A stretch of 33,596 bases of DNA from Verrucomicrobiota bacterium (GTDB lineage: Bacteria; Verrucomicrobiota; Kiritimatiellia; RFP12; UBA1067): the NCBI GenBank assembly GCA_023269675.1, contig JAHFSX010000056.1, forward strand, positions 1 to 33,596, given 5' to 3'. Below are positions 24,302-31,878 of this stretch, piece by piece. Each line of letters begins with the position of its first letter. Positions within the stretch are counted from its first letter, which is position 1. Below the pieces are notes generated by a model. The model was not told where the DNA came from. It worked only from the letters and a program-made list of their open reading frames with translations, and ran no database searches. A program made the position numbers and the translations under genes.

Positions 24302-25066
24302 ATGATTCTCGATCAGTTCAAGCTCAACGGCAAAGTCGCCATCGTCACCGGCGCCGCGCGCGGCATCGGACAAAGTTACGCCATCGCGCTGGCGGAAGCG
24401 GGCGCGGACATCGCGCTGGTCGACGTCATCCCCATGGACGAGACCGCCGCGCAGGTCACGGCGCTGGGACGCAGAGTCTGCGTCCTCACCGCCGACCTCA
24501 GCAAGGGCGACGAGATCGCGCCGGGCCTCATCGCGGAGGTCGTCAAGCAGCTCGGCGGCGTGGACATTCTGGTCAACAACGCCGGCATCATCCGCCGCGA
24601 GCCGTTTGTCGATCACAGCGCCAAGAACTGGAACGACGTGCTCGGCATCAACCTGAGCACGCCCTTCTTCCTCAGCCAGGCGGCCGCCAAACAGATGATC
24701 GCCCAAGGCCGCGGCGGCAAGATCATCAACATCGCCTCGATGCTCTCGTTCCAGGGCGGCATCCTCGTCCCCGGCTATGCGGCCTCCAAGGGCGGCATCA
24801 AGAGCCTCACCATGCTGATGGCGAACGAACTCGCCCAGCACAAGATCTGCACCAACGCGATCGCCCCCGGCTATATCGCGACCGAGAACACCCGGCCCAT
24901 CCGCGAGAACCCGGTCCGCAACCAGGCGATCCTCGACCGCATCCCAGCCGGACGCTGGGGCCAGCCCGAGGACCTGATGTCCGCCGTCGTCTTCCTGGCC
25001 TCCCCGGCCTCCGACTACATGAACGGCCACGTGCTGGTGGTCGATGGCGGCTGGCTCTCGCGCTAA
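24302..25066 (+). CDS. kduD: 2-dehydro-3-deoxy-D-gluconate 5-dehydrogenase (short-chain dehydrogenase)
   Basis: The 254-residue protein closely follows E. coli KduD as I recall it, including the MIL start, QVTALGRR, LTADL, NNAGxIRRE, GGKIINIASMLSFQGG and DRIPAGRWG stretches and the VDGGWL ending. It is an NAD(P)-dependent SDR that interconverts 2,5-diketo-3-deoxygluconate and 2-keto-3-deoxygluconate, a late step in catabolism of unsaturated uronates released from pectin-like polymers. The nucleotide-binding motif is TGAARGIG (16-23); the catalytic residues are Ser146, Tyr159 and Lys163. No kduI or kdgK/kdgA lies in the window. Its position after the GH105 fusion supports a uronate pathway. 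Confidence 0.93.
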   Translation: MILDQFKLNGKVAIVTGAARGIGQSYAIALAEAGADIALVDVIPMDETAAQVTALGRRVCVLTADLSKGDEIAPGLIAEVVKQLGGVDILVNNAGIIRREPFVDHSAKNWNDVLGINLSTPFFLSQAAAKQMIAQGRGGKIINIASMLSFQGGILVPGYAASKGGIKSLTMLMANELAQHKICTNAIAPGYIATENTRPIRENPVRNQAILDRIPAGRWGQPEDLMSAVVFLASPASDYMNGHVLVVDGGWLSR

Positions 25067-25084
25067 AGCGTGTTATTTAATTGC

Positions 25085-25113
25085 GTAGCTGTTTTTGTGG
25101 CCAAAAAAGCTAC
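25085..25113. terminator. Hairpin after kduD, possible terminator
   Basis: GTAGCTGTTTTTG pairs with CAAAAAAGCTAC around a TGGC loop, with one bulged base. It starts 19 bp after the kduD stop. The stem is AT-rich and no T tract follows, so termination strength is uncertain. Confidence 0.4.
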
Positions 25114-25189
25114 CCGCCAAGACTCAAAGCACACCAAGAACACAAAGTTAAATCTTGGTGGGCTTCGTGTTCTTCGCGCCTGGGTGGTA
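25112..25189. repeat. Interspersed imperfect inverted repeat (CAAAG/CGAAG type), second copy
   Basis: The left arm CCGCCAAGACTCAAAGCACA (from 25114) faces a right arm whose complement reads CCACCCAGGCGCGAAGAACA. The arms are about 34 bp, joined by TTAAAT. It is related in words and layout (AAGAACAC, CAAAG, CGAAG) to the element at 10951-11032. Confidence 0.6.
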
Positions 25190-25473
25190 AGATAAATCAA
25201 GCGGATGACAGGTTTAAACCGCCTGCACAAAGCGGCTACACTAAAAGTGAAAATGCTCGAGTGTCATGTCCCGCAAACAGCCAGGCGGTTACGTGATTGC
25301 TTTATGGTTTGAACGCGTTCGCAGGACCGCCTGCAGGCGGTATCCCAAGGCATCCCCGCACAGGTTCCCGCCTGCATGACGGCATGACAAACCCTAGACC
25401 GTGCATGGTCATTTAAGGGGCACAACGCCAGACGGTCTGTGGACGCGCATCGGGAGGCACGCGGGCGGCCGCA
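25190..25473. other. Non-coding stretch rich in short palindromes
   Basis: No convincing gene is seen between the repeat after kduD and the IclR stop. The stretch holds several perfect dyads: GGTTTAAACC (25211-25220), GAACGCGTTC (25311-25320) and ACCGCCTGCAGGCGGT (25326-25341). The word CCGCCTGCA occurs three times (near 25219, 25327 and 25366). It could be a decayed mobile element or a regulatory patch; no transposase remnant is visible. Confidence 0.45.
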
Positions 25474-26241
25474 TCACGCGTGGTAACCGAGCGCCGCGGA
25501 GAGCTTGGCCGCGGCCTCTTTGAGCTGAGCCACGCAGCCGGGGATGCGGCTGCGCGTGAGGCGTCCGGTGACACCGGTGATGCCGAGCGCCATGTGGACG
25601 TGGCCGCGGCTGTTGAACACCGGCACGGCCACACAGCGGATGCCGTCGTAAAACTCCTCCTCGTCCACGGCGTAGCCGCGCTTGAGGATCAGGCCGATTT
25701 CTTTGGCCATCCGCTCCGGGGTCGTGATGGTGCGGGCCGTGTGGGATGAAGGTTTGACCCGGTCAAAAAAAGCGCCCAGGGAGTCGGCCAAGTTCCAGGC
25801 CAAAAAGATTTTGCCGGTGGCGGAGCAGTGCAGATCCGCGATGGTCCCCGCCGGGGCGCCGGCGCGGATCGGCAGCGGACTCTGACAGACCTCGAGCAGC
25901 AGCGACGTGTCGTCCGACAGCATGGCGAGGTGGGCGGTCTCCCCGCTCGCGTGGGCGAGCTGCTTGAGGAGCGGTTTGGCGAGGCCGGTCAGGTCCACGC
26001 CGTCCATCGCGCGGATGCCGAGATAGATGAGGGCCGGCCCGAGCGTATAGGCATGCTGCTCGTCGGCTTCGAGCAGGCCCTCCCGGACCAGCGAGGTGGC
26101 GATGCGCAGCACGGTGGTGCGCGGCACATGGAGGGCCCGGCTGATCTGCAACGCGGTCAGCGCCGGTTCCGAGGCCAGCAATTTGAGCACGCGGCCGGCG
26201 TTGAGAAGGTTCGGAATGAGGTAGTCGGGCATGGCATGCAC
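25474..26241 (-). CDS. IclR-family transcriptional regulator, KdgR-like
   Basis: The 255-residue protein has an N-terminal winged helix-turn-helix (about 12-62; the recognition region contains ALHVPRTTVLRIATSL). A C-terminal IclR effector-binding domain follows (about 75-250) with HLAMLSDD, CSATGKIFLA and DEEEFYDGIRCVAVPV segments typical of the family. KdgR-type IclR regulators control pectin and uronate catabolism in other bacteria, and the placement near kduD and the GH105 gene supports such a role here. It is convergent with kduD, about 400 bp away. It might bind the 16-bp palindromes at 21647 and 21810, but no such palindrome precedes its own gene. The ATG at 26241 or 26232 could be used. 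Confidence 0.88.
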   Translation of the reverse strand: MHAMPDYLIPNLLNAGRVLKLLASEPALTALQISRALHVPRTTVLRIATSLVREGLLEADEQHAYTLGPALIYLGIRAMDGVDLTGLAKPLLKQLAHASGETAHLAMLSDDTSLLLEVCQSPLPIRAGAPAGTIADLHCSATGKIFLAWNLADSLGAFFDRVKPSSHTARTITTPERMAKEIGLILKRGYAVDEEEFYDGIRCVAVPVFNSRGHVHMALGITGVTGRLTRSRIPGCVAQLKEAAAKLSAALGYHA

Positions 26242-26338
26242 CTAAGTTCGGGGTCTGCTTTATCGGCTGAGTTTTTCAGAATACCATAATCCGATTGATC
26301 CCGGCTCGCAAAAAGGGCGGCGCATTTCATCTTTGCGG

Positions 26339-26368
26339 TTGCCGATGGGTCTGTTTTTTTGTTATAAG
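26339..26368 (+). promoter_or_regulatory. Putative secG promoter
   Basis: TTGCCG (26339-26344) and TATAAG (26363-26368) are 18 bp apart (17 bp to TTATAA at 26362-26367) with a T-rich spacer. The -10 lies inside an inverted repeat GTTATA-AG-TATAAC (26361-26374). No better candidate is seen in the gap between the IclR gene and secG. Confidence 0.4.
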
Positions 26369-26421
26369 TATAACTTCACTTTTGCCATCCTCTGTCGGCT
26401 GGCGAGCAACGGAGTAGCACA

Positions 26422-26778
26422 ATGCAGATTCTGGTCTATTTTTTATACACTTTGGAAGTCATCGTCTGTTTTCTTTTGGGCGGCGTGATCATGCTGCAGA
26501 AGCCTAAAGACGGCGGCCTGGGCGTCAGCTTCGGCGGCGGCATGGGCGAAGCGCTCTTCGGCGCGCAGATGGGCAACGTCCTCACCAAGACGACCATCAT
26601 CCTGGGCGCGGTCTTTCTGATCAACACCCTGGTGCTTTCCCGTCTGACCTCGCATGCGGGCTCGTCCGTAATGGAGGGTGTCAAATCTTCGGCTCCCAAG
26701 TCCGAGCAGGCGCTGCCTTTCTCGCAGCAACAGGCGCCGGCCGCTCCGGCCGCTCCGGCCGTCCCTGCCGCGCAGTAA
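26422..26778 (+). CDS. secG: Preprotein translocase subunit SecG
   Basis: The 118-residue inner-membrane protein has two hydrophobic segments (about 5-25 and 52-72) flanking the cytoplasmic loop QKPKDGGLGVSFGGG, the hallmark of SecG. Like other members it assists SecYE in protein export. The C-terminal tail is rich in Ala, Pro and Gln (QQQAPAAPAAPA). A strong factor-independent terminator follows directly, so it is probably a single-gene unit. Confidence 0.93.
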   Translation: MQILVYFLYTLEVIVCFLLGGVIMLQKPKDGGLGVSFGGGMGEALFGAQMGNVLTKTTIILGAVFLINTLVLSRLTSHAGSSVMEGVKSSAPKSEQALPFSQQQAPAAPAAPAVPAAQ

Positions 26779-26806
26779 CGCGCGACCGAATGCCGGATTT
26801 TCGCTG

Positions 26807-26841
26807 AAAGAACCCCCGCTCGCCAGCGGGGGTTCTTTTTT
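26807..26841. terminator. Bidirectional factor-independent terminator between secG and tlyA
   Basis: AAAGAACCCCCGCT (26807-26820) pairs perfectly with AGCGGGGGTTCTTT (26825-26838) around a CGCC loop. It is followed by a T tract on the plus strand and an A/T-rich end on the other. The tlyA stop codon lies at the T tract, so the hairpin serves both convergent genes. Confidence 0.92.
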
Positions 26842-27571
26842 ATCCCTTGCGCCACCAGGCCAGGAACTCGATGTTGCCCTCGGGTCCGACCAGGGGCGAC
26901 GGCACGCAGCCGAGCCACGCGAGCTTGAGCGTCTCGGTCCCGAACACGCGGATCTCCTCCACCACCGCCGCGTGCACCGCCGGGTCGCGCACCACGCCGC
27001 CGGGCACGTTCTCGCGGCCCGCCTCGAACTGAGGCTTGATGAGCGAGACAATCTCGCCCCCCGGCTCCAAGACGTCGGCCATGGGCGGCAGGATCAGTTT
27101 GAGCGAGATGAAGGAGACGTCCGTCACCCCGATCTGCGGCTGCTCAGGCAGGTCGGTCAGCCGCAGATAACGCGCGTTGAACTCCTCCATGACATGCACG
27201 CGCGGATGCTTGCGCATTTTCCAGTGCAGCTGACCCTTGCCCACGTCCACCGCGATCACGCGCTTCGCGCCGTGCTGCAGCAGGCAATCGGTGAACCCGC
27301 CGGTGGACGAGCCCACGTCGAGGCACACCTTGCCGGCGACATCGAACGCCGGGAACGCGGCGAACGCGCCTTCGAGCTTGTCGCCTCCACGGCTCACGAA
27401 GCGCGGACGGGCGGCCACCGTCAACAGCGCGTCGTCGGGGTACTTGTGGCCGGCCTTGGTCGCCACCTGCCCCGCCACGCGGACCTCGCCCGCCATGATC
27501 AGCCGCTGGGCCAGCTCCTTGCTCTCCACCAGCCCCGCCTTCACCAACAGTGTGTCTAACCGGTCTTTCAT
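26840..27571 (-). CDS. tlyA: TlyA-family rRNA 2'-O-methyltransferase
   Basis: The 243-residue protein has an N-terminal S4 RNA-binding domain (RLDTLLVKAGL and SKELAQRLIMAGEV, residues 1-60). An FtsJ-like methyltransferase fold follows, with LDVGSSTGGFTDCLL as the SAM-binding loop, AVDVGKGQL, and VSFISLKLILP. TlyA proteins methylate ribose 2'-OH groups in 16S and/or 23S rRNA; the older name hemolysin A refers to the same family. It ends in the shared terminator with secG and starts 3 bp after the MSEP-CTERM gene stop, so it is likely the last gene of the transcript from pst-phoU. Confidence 0.92.
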   Translation of the reverse strand: MKDRLDTLLVKAGLVESKELAQRLIMAGEVRVAGQVATKAGHKYPDDALLTVAARPRFVSRGGDKLEGAFAAFPAFDVAGKVCLDVGSSTGGFTDCLLQHGAKRVIAVDVGKGQLHWKMRKHPRVHVMEEFNARYLRLTDLPEQPQIGVTDVSFISLKLILPPMADVLEPGGEIVSLIKPQFEAGRENVPGGVVRDPAVHAAVVEEIRVFGTETLKLAWLGCVPSPLVGPEGNIEFLAWWRKG

Positions 27572-27574
27572 CTG

Positions 27575-30505
27575 CTACACATTCCGTTTCGTTTTCAACA
27601 GCCCGAGCCTTTTGGCCACCCAGACGGCAACCCCGAAAAGCGCCAGCAGCAGCCAGCCCTCCGGCGCGGGTGACTCAACCAAATCCAACGCCGCGTCGCC
27701 TGCCAGGGTCTGGCGCTGCTTCACCTCCAGCATCTTCCACTGCATGCTGTTCTCCACCACGATGTAGGAGCCCGCCGGCGTCAGCACCCCGCTCCCGCGG
27801 CTCGCCTTCAGGATGGCGCGGCGCAGAGGATCGCGCGCGGGATGCTCGTCCAGCTCCCGCTGCAGGCGCCACGCAGCCGCGCCTTTAGCCCAGCGCGACT
27901 CCGGCGGCATCTCGACCAGCCCCGCTATCGGCCGCGGCCCCTCCGTTTGAGCATCCGCATAAACCGGCCGTTCCGGCGTTCCCTCAAAGGCCACCAGGGC
28001 CGAACGCGCGCCCGCATCGCGTCGCCGGTCTGCGCCCATCGACAGCACCGTCGCAGGGCCCGCCCCCGCCACACCTCCCGGCACCGGGAACTCGGACAGC
28101 CGCCCGGCTGAACCGATCAGCCGCACCGAACCCACCTCCGGCAACTCATTGCGGAAGGCCTGCCACGTTTCGGCCTTCACGCCTCTCAAAGCCGCGAGAA
28201 CCGTGTCGCCGGCGAACACGATCTCCGGCGCGCACCCCGCGGAGAGGCGCCCCCGACGCGCCAATCGGCGCAACACGCCGTCCGCATCCAGCGCGCCGCG
28301 CGGTGACAACAGGCCCGCTCCCAACGCCCCCGCCGCAAGCGACCGGTTTCCCAGCGGCACCCTCGCCTCCGGCGTCGTCTCGTAATGGGCACTGACCACA
28401 CGTAAATCCACGTCGTTCCCCCGCACCCTCCGCACGCCCTCCACGACATTGGCCAGGGCATTCGTGTTCCAGCGCGCGCCAGCCGAGCAGTCGAGCACCA
28501 GATAGACGAGGGGCGAAGTCGCGCCGACAACCGCCTGCGTCGGCCACGTCCAGGCGGCATTCCTGGCCAGGACACCGCCGGACCATACGCACCGGGGCTT
28601 TACCGTGCCGTCTCCCAAAGTCACGCGGCGCTCCCCGACCGTCACCGCGTCGGCGAAACCCTCCGGACACACAAAGTCGACCTCCACCTCGCGCGTCTCA
28701 CCGGGCGCGACAGGAAACACGCGCAGGGTCAGGCTCTCCTCGCTGTCGTACCGCAGAATCGCCGGATCGCGCCGCGACACGTCGCGGATCTGCCGGTACA
28801 CCCACTCGGCCGCCTTGCGCTCGATCACGCGCCCGTCTTCCCATTTACCGCCGATCTTCAATCTGAAGCCGCTGACCCAGACGCCCGGCGGCACCGTGAG
28901 CGTGGTCAGATACTCGGCCTGCCCGGCCGCGTCACGGGAGGTCACCTTCAGCGTCACCCGCGTCTCGGTCTCGCCGTTGGTCGTGCTATAAGCGGCCTGC
29001 ACGTCAGCAAGCGCGACGTTCCGCGGAACGGGCCGCTGAGTTCCGCCCCCCCTGCGGCCCGGACTGCGGGTCTTGCCGCCGAAGAGCGAGGCGAACGCGT
29101 TGCGCATCACATCCTCCCGGGCCGGGGCTGGCGGCGCGCCGCCCACGATCAGGCGCCATAATTCAGCGGCCTTCTCGTCCTGCAAGAGCAGGTTGTCGAA
29201 CACGCGCCAATTGTACCAGTTGGTGATGTAAGGCAACTCCGCTCCATCCTTGAAGCGCCGCACGTTGAGCAGGACGCGCCGCACCTGCGCGGGCGCGACC
29301 GACAATTTGGCGTCCGCGCCATAGTCGGGCGCATACCGGAACGCGAGCGCGCGGTGCAGCGTGACCCGGTCAAACTCCGTCCGGACAGCAAAGCCGAGCG
29401 GCAGCGCCAGCAGACACGCAGCCGTGCGCGCCCGGAGCGCGAACCGGCCGGCTCCGGACGCGAGGGACTGTTCATAGTCGCGCTTGAGGAGCTGCCCGTG
29501 CACCATGAAAAGCAGCGTCGGCGCGAGAACCAGGAAGCCCGTACCCATCGCCAGGATCGCCACAATGGACAGCGGCAGGAACGGCAGGAAGACCACGAAG
29601 AAATAGCAGGTGAACGGGAACAGCACGAGCCGCATCAGGCGCACCGCCGCGTCGATCCGTCGCTGGCCGGTCGCGGGCAGCATCAGGAACACGGCGTTCA
29701 AAACCGTCAGCACATACGGCCACGGGTTCTGGAAATCAGCGGGAAAAGGAATCTGCTTGTTCAGCAGCAGCCCCGCGACAGGCAGGACCAAAGCCACACA
29801 GCCCACATAGCCCATGTGGAACGCGCGGCTCTTCTCGCCCTTCTGCACAAAGAAACGCCGGGCCAGCATCAGGCACCTGAGCAGCCCCAAGAAAAAGAGA
29901 ATCGGCCCGGCCACCAGGCCCGCAACGAACAGCGGGCGTGCCCAGGCGTCCACCCGCGACCAGGTGAATATCCGTCCGACCACGAAAAGCAGGAAGTACA
30001 GCAGCGCGGGCGGCAGAAAAGTGGCCGCCACGGAGAGCCCGAAGTCCTCCAGGGGTCTGACCTTCAGCCTCATGCCGGCGATGCGCCAGACGCCGGCGAA
30101 CAGGCCAGGCATCATGCACGCGAACTGGAGCAGAAAAAAGGAAGGCCCGACCACCCACTCGGGCGTGTCCCGCGGCAAGGCGTTGCCGATGAGCGAGCAA
30201 AAGGCCACCAGGTGCGCGAGACAAAGCACGCCGAGCAAGACCTGCACGCAGGCTGAAAGCCCTTCGGCTTTGCGCAGGCCGTACGGAATCGCGAAGAGCC
30301 CGGCGAGCGCAGGCAGGAGCGAGGAAACCAGCAAGACCGCCGCATAACCGTGCTGCGAGGCTTCCTTCATCTCGCCCCACACCAGCCAGAAGCCGAACCC
30401 GTTCACCAGCGCCAACAGCAGGGAGGGCAAAACGACCATCCACGTCAACGCGGCGGGCCGCCGCAAGACGGCGGGAAAAAGCTCGGCATTCGCTTGATTT
30501 TGCAT
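27575..30505 (-). CDS. MSEP-CTERM-type membrane protein with VIT domain (exosortase K target)
   Basis: The 976-residue protein has about ten transmembrane segments in its first 375 residues, then a VIT-like domain (about 495-612, with AEWVYRQI, RRDPAILRY and LRVFPVAPGE). A degenerate von Willebrand-A-like region from about 665 keeps only DCSAG instead of DxSxS. The tail is a sorting signal: VESPAPEGW (943-951), a short hydrophobic stretch, then KRLGLLKTKR. This layout matches the MSEP-CTERM family, whose dedicated processing enzyme is encoded next door. Its cellular role is unknown. The ATG at 30505 is chosen because of the ribosome site GAGGAG 8 bases upstream and homology starting there; the frame stays open to a TTG at 30649, but through GC-rich hairpin sequence. 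Confidence 0.85.
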   Translation of the reverse strand: MQNQANAELFPAVLRRPAALTWMVVLPSLLLALVNGFGFWLVWGEMKEASQHGYAAVLLVSSLLPALAGLFAIPYGLRKAEGLSACVQVLLGVLCLAHLVAFCSLIGNALPRDTPEWVVGPSFFLLQFACMMPGLFAGVWRIAGMRLKVRPLEDFGLSVAATFLPPALLYFLLFVVGRIFTWSRVDAWARPLFVAGLVAGPILFFLGLLRCLMLARRFFVQKGEKSRAFHMGYVGCVALVLPVAGLLLNKQIPFPADFQNPWPYVLTVLNAVFLMLPATGQRRIDAAVRLMRLVLFPFTCYFFVVFLPFLPLSIVAILAMGTGFLVLAPTLLFMVHGQLLKRDYEQSLASGAGRFALRARTAACLLALPLGFAVRTEFDRVTLHRALAFRYAPDYGADAKLSVAPAQVRRVLLNVRRFKDGAELPYITNWYNWRVFDNLLLQDEKAAELWRLIVGGAPPAPAREDVMRNAFASLFGGKTRSPGRRGGGTQRPVPRNVALADVQAAYSTTNGETETRVTLKVTSRDAAGQAEYLTTLTVPPGVWVSGFRLKIGGKWEDGRVIERKAAEWVYRQIRDVSRRDPAILRYDSEESLTLRVFPVAPGETREVEVDFVCPEGFADAVTVGERRVTLGDGTVKPRCVWSGGVLARNAAWTWPTQAVVGATSPLVYLVLDCSAGARWNTNALANVVEGVRRVRGNDVDLRVVSAHYETTPEARVPLGNRSLAAGALGAGLLSPRGALDADGVLRRLARRGRLSAGCAPEIVFAGDTVLAALRGVKAETWQAFRNELPEVGSVRLIGSAGRLSEFPVPGGVAGAGPATVLSMGADRRRDAGARSALVAFEGTPERPVYADAQTEGPRPIAGLVEMPPESRWAKGAAAWRLQRELDEHPARDPLRRAILKASRGSGVLTPAGSYIVVENSMQWKMLEVKQRQTLAGDAALDLVESPAPEGWLLLALFGVAVWVAKRLGLLKTKRNV

Positions 30506-30645
30506 GAAGTCGCTCCTCTGTCCGCCGCGCTCGGAGCGCGCAGACGCCGGCGGCGCGGGCTCTCCGCGCACGCATGGGGCACGCCCCGGGGCGGCGCCCC
30601 GGCCACGCCACGCTCCGGGCGGATTGATCACAGAAACACTGTTTC
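30506..30645 (-). other. GC-rich leader between xrtK and its target gene
   Basis: This 140-bp gap contains a perfect hairpin CCGGGGCG-G-CGCCCCGG (30586-30602) and a smaller GCGCTC-G-GAGCGC stem. No T tract follows, so it more likely sets relative expression (mRNA processing or partial attenuation) than full termination. Confidence 0.4.
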
Positions 30646-31146
30646 TCAATCACAGCTTGAATCATGCCGCAGGCAGACCCACCAAAGCAAGACCAATGCC
30701 GGGAAGAAAACGAGCACGCCGCTGACCAGATGCACGGCGCCGCAGAAGCGTTCCGGGAGCCAAGGCTCGGCCAGGGCGCGTGTCCAGACCGTCACGATCA
30801 GACGCATGCCGTTCACCAGCAGCGTAAAGGCCCAGGCGCAGAACCATCCGAGCGGGAGCCGCGCCGCGACTTTCTGGCGCGCGGCGTGCCAAGTCAGCAC
30901 GGCGCAAGCCAGCGCGAAGAAGTCCGAGCCCCCGCACGCGCGCGTCACGGCGACGACGCGTCCCGAACCGAGCGTGAGCGCCGTACCGTCAAGCCCCGCA
31001 TGAAAGTAAGCCGCCGCCAGCCAAGCCGGCGCGCGGCAGAACAGCGCGTTATACCACGTATCGGGAAGCGCGGCGGCGAGCGCGGTCAGGACGACAAAGA
31101 CGGAACCTGCGGCCAGAAGCGCGGGCGGAAAACGCCGCATAGACAC
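30646..31146 (-). CDS. xrtK: Exosortase K
   Basis: The 166-residue integral membrane protein is a short exosortase. The exosortase/archaeosortase triad is visible as Cys71 (TRACGGSDFF), Arg115 (NGMRLIVT) and His139 (VHLVSG). About five hydrophobic segments span the inner membrane. Exosortases cleave C-terminal sorting signals and pass the protein to a cell-surface acceptor. The small size and the MSEP-CTERM gene next to it identify the K subtype, which to my knowledge serves a single neighbouring target. The start has GGTGAGG 8 bases upstream and lies 28 bp after phoU. Confidence 0.85.
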   Translation of the reverse strand: MSMRRFPPALLAAGSVFVVLTALAAALPDTWYNALFCRAPAWLAAAYFHAGLDGTALTLGSGRVVAVTRACGGSDFFALACAVLTWHAARQKVAARLPLGWFCAWAFTLLVNGMRLIVTVWTRALAEPWLPERFCGAVHLVSGVLVFFPALVLLWWVCLRHDSSCD

Positions 31147-31174
31147 ACCTCACCGTTAGACCCTGAGCAGGCGC

Positions 31175-31867
31175 TCAGACATGCGCGTGGGGCCGATGGG
31201 TCAGGCGCTGCTGATCCGCGTGATGACGGACATCCAGGCCCTCGACCACGAAAATCGTGACCTCGGCGATGTTCGTGGCGTGATCGCCGATGCGCTCGAG
31301 AAAACGCGAGATCAGCAACAGGTCAAGCGCGCACGGCACCGCCGCCGGATCCTGGGTCATGTACGCGGTCAAAACCTCGGACATCTTGGCTTTCAGATCG
31401 TCCAGCCGGTCGTCGCGCAGCAGGACCTCGCGGGCCAGATCCACATTCCGGTTCACGAAGGCGCGCAGGCTGTCGCGGACCATGCCCCGCGCGATGGTCG
31501 CCATCTCGGGTATGACCTCGAAGGGCTTCAGCTGGGGAACCTTCAGCAAATGCTCGGCCTTCTGCACGATGTTCACGGCCTCGTCCGCGAGGCGCTCCAA
31601 GTCGGAGTTGGTCTTGACCGCGCCCATGATGAACCGCAGGTCGCTGGCCGCCGGCTGGTGCAGCGCGATCAGGGTCAGGCAGATCTCGTCGATCTCGATC
31701 TGCATGTGGTTCACGAGCTCTTCGCGCTCGTAGACCGGCGCGACCGCGGCCGCGTCGCGCTCCACCACGCTCTTGACCGCGTCGGCGATCATGACCTCGG
31801 CCAACGCGCTCATTTTCATGAGGTGGCTCTTCAAACCCTGCAGCTGCTCGTCAAAATGCCGTTCCAT
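31175..31867 (-). CDS. phoU: Phosphate transport system regulatory protein PhoU
   Basis: The 230-residue protein begins MERHFDEQL and contains two PhoU three-helix repeats, with NSDLERLADEAVNI in the first half and FLERIGDHATNIAE in the second, the metal-binding E/DxxxD motifs of the family. PhoU links the Pst transporter to the PhoR/PhoB two-component system and restrains phosphate uptake. It lies 11 bp after pstB and is cotranscribed. The ATG at 31867 is used; the frame extends further upstream but would overlap pstB out of frame. The C-terminus (VEGLDVRHH...) is slightly longer than usual and histidine-rich. Confidence 0.95.
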   Translation of the reverse strand: MERHFDEQLQGLKSHLMKMSALAEVMIADAVKSVVERDAAAVAPVYEREELVNHMQIEIDEICLTLIALHQPAASDLRFIMGAVKTNSDLERLADEAVNIVQKAEHLLKVPQLKPFEVIPEMATIARGMVRDSLRAFVNRNVDLAREVLLRDDRLDDLKAKMSEVLTAYMTQDPAAVPCALDLLLISRFLERIGDHATNIAEVTIFVVEGLDVRHHADQQRLTHRPHAHV

Positions 31868-31878
31868 ATGCACCCGCC

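Noticed and set aside
30506..30649. N-terminal extension of the MSEP-CTERM protein from a TTG at 30649
   Set aside because: The added 48 residues are Arg/Pro/Gly-rich and encoded by hairpin sequence; a good ribosome site fits the ATG at 30505.
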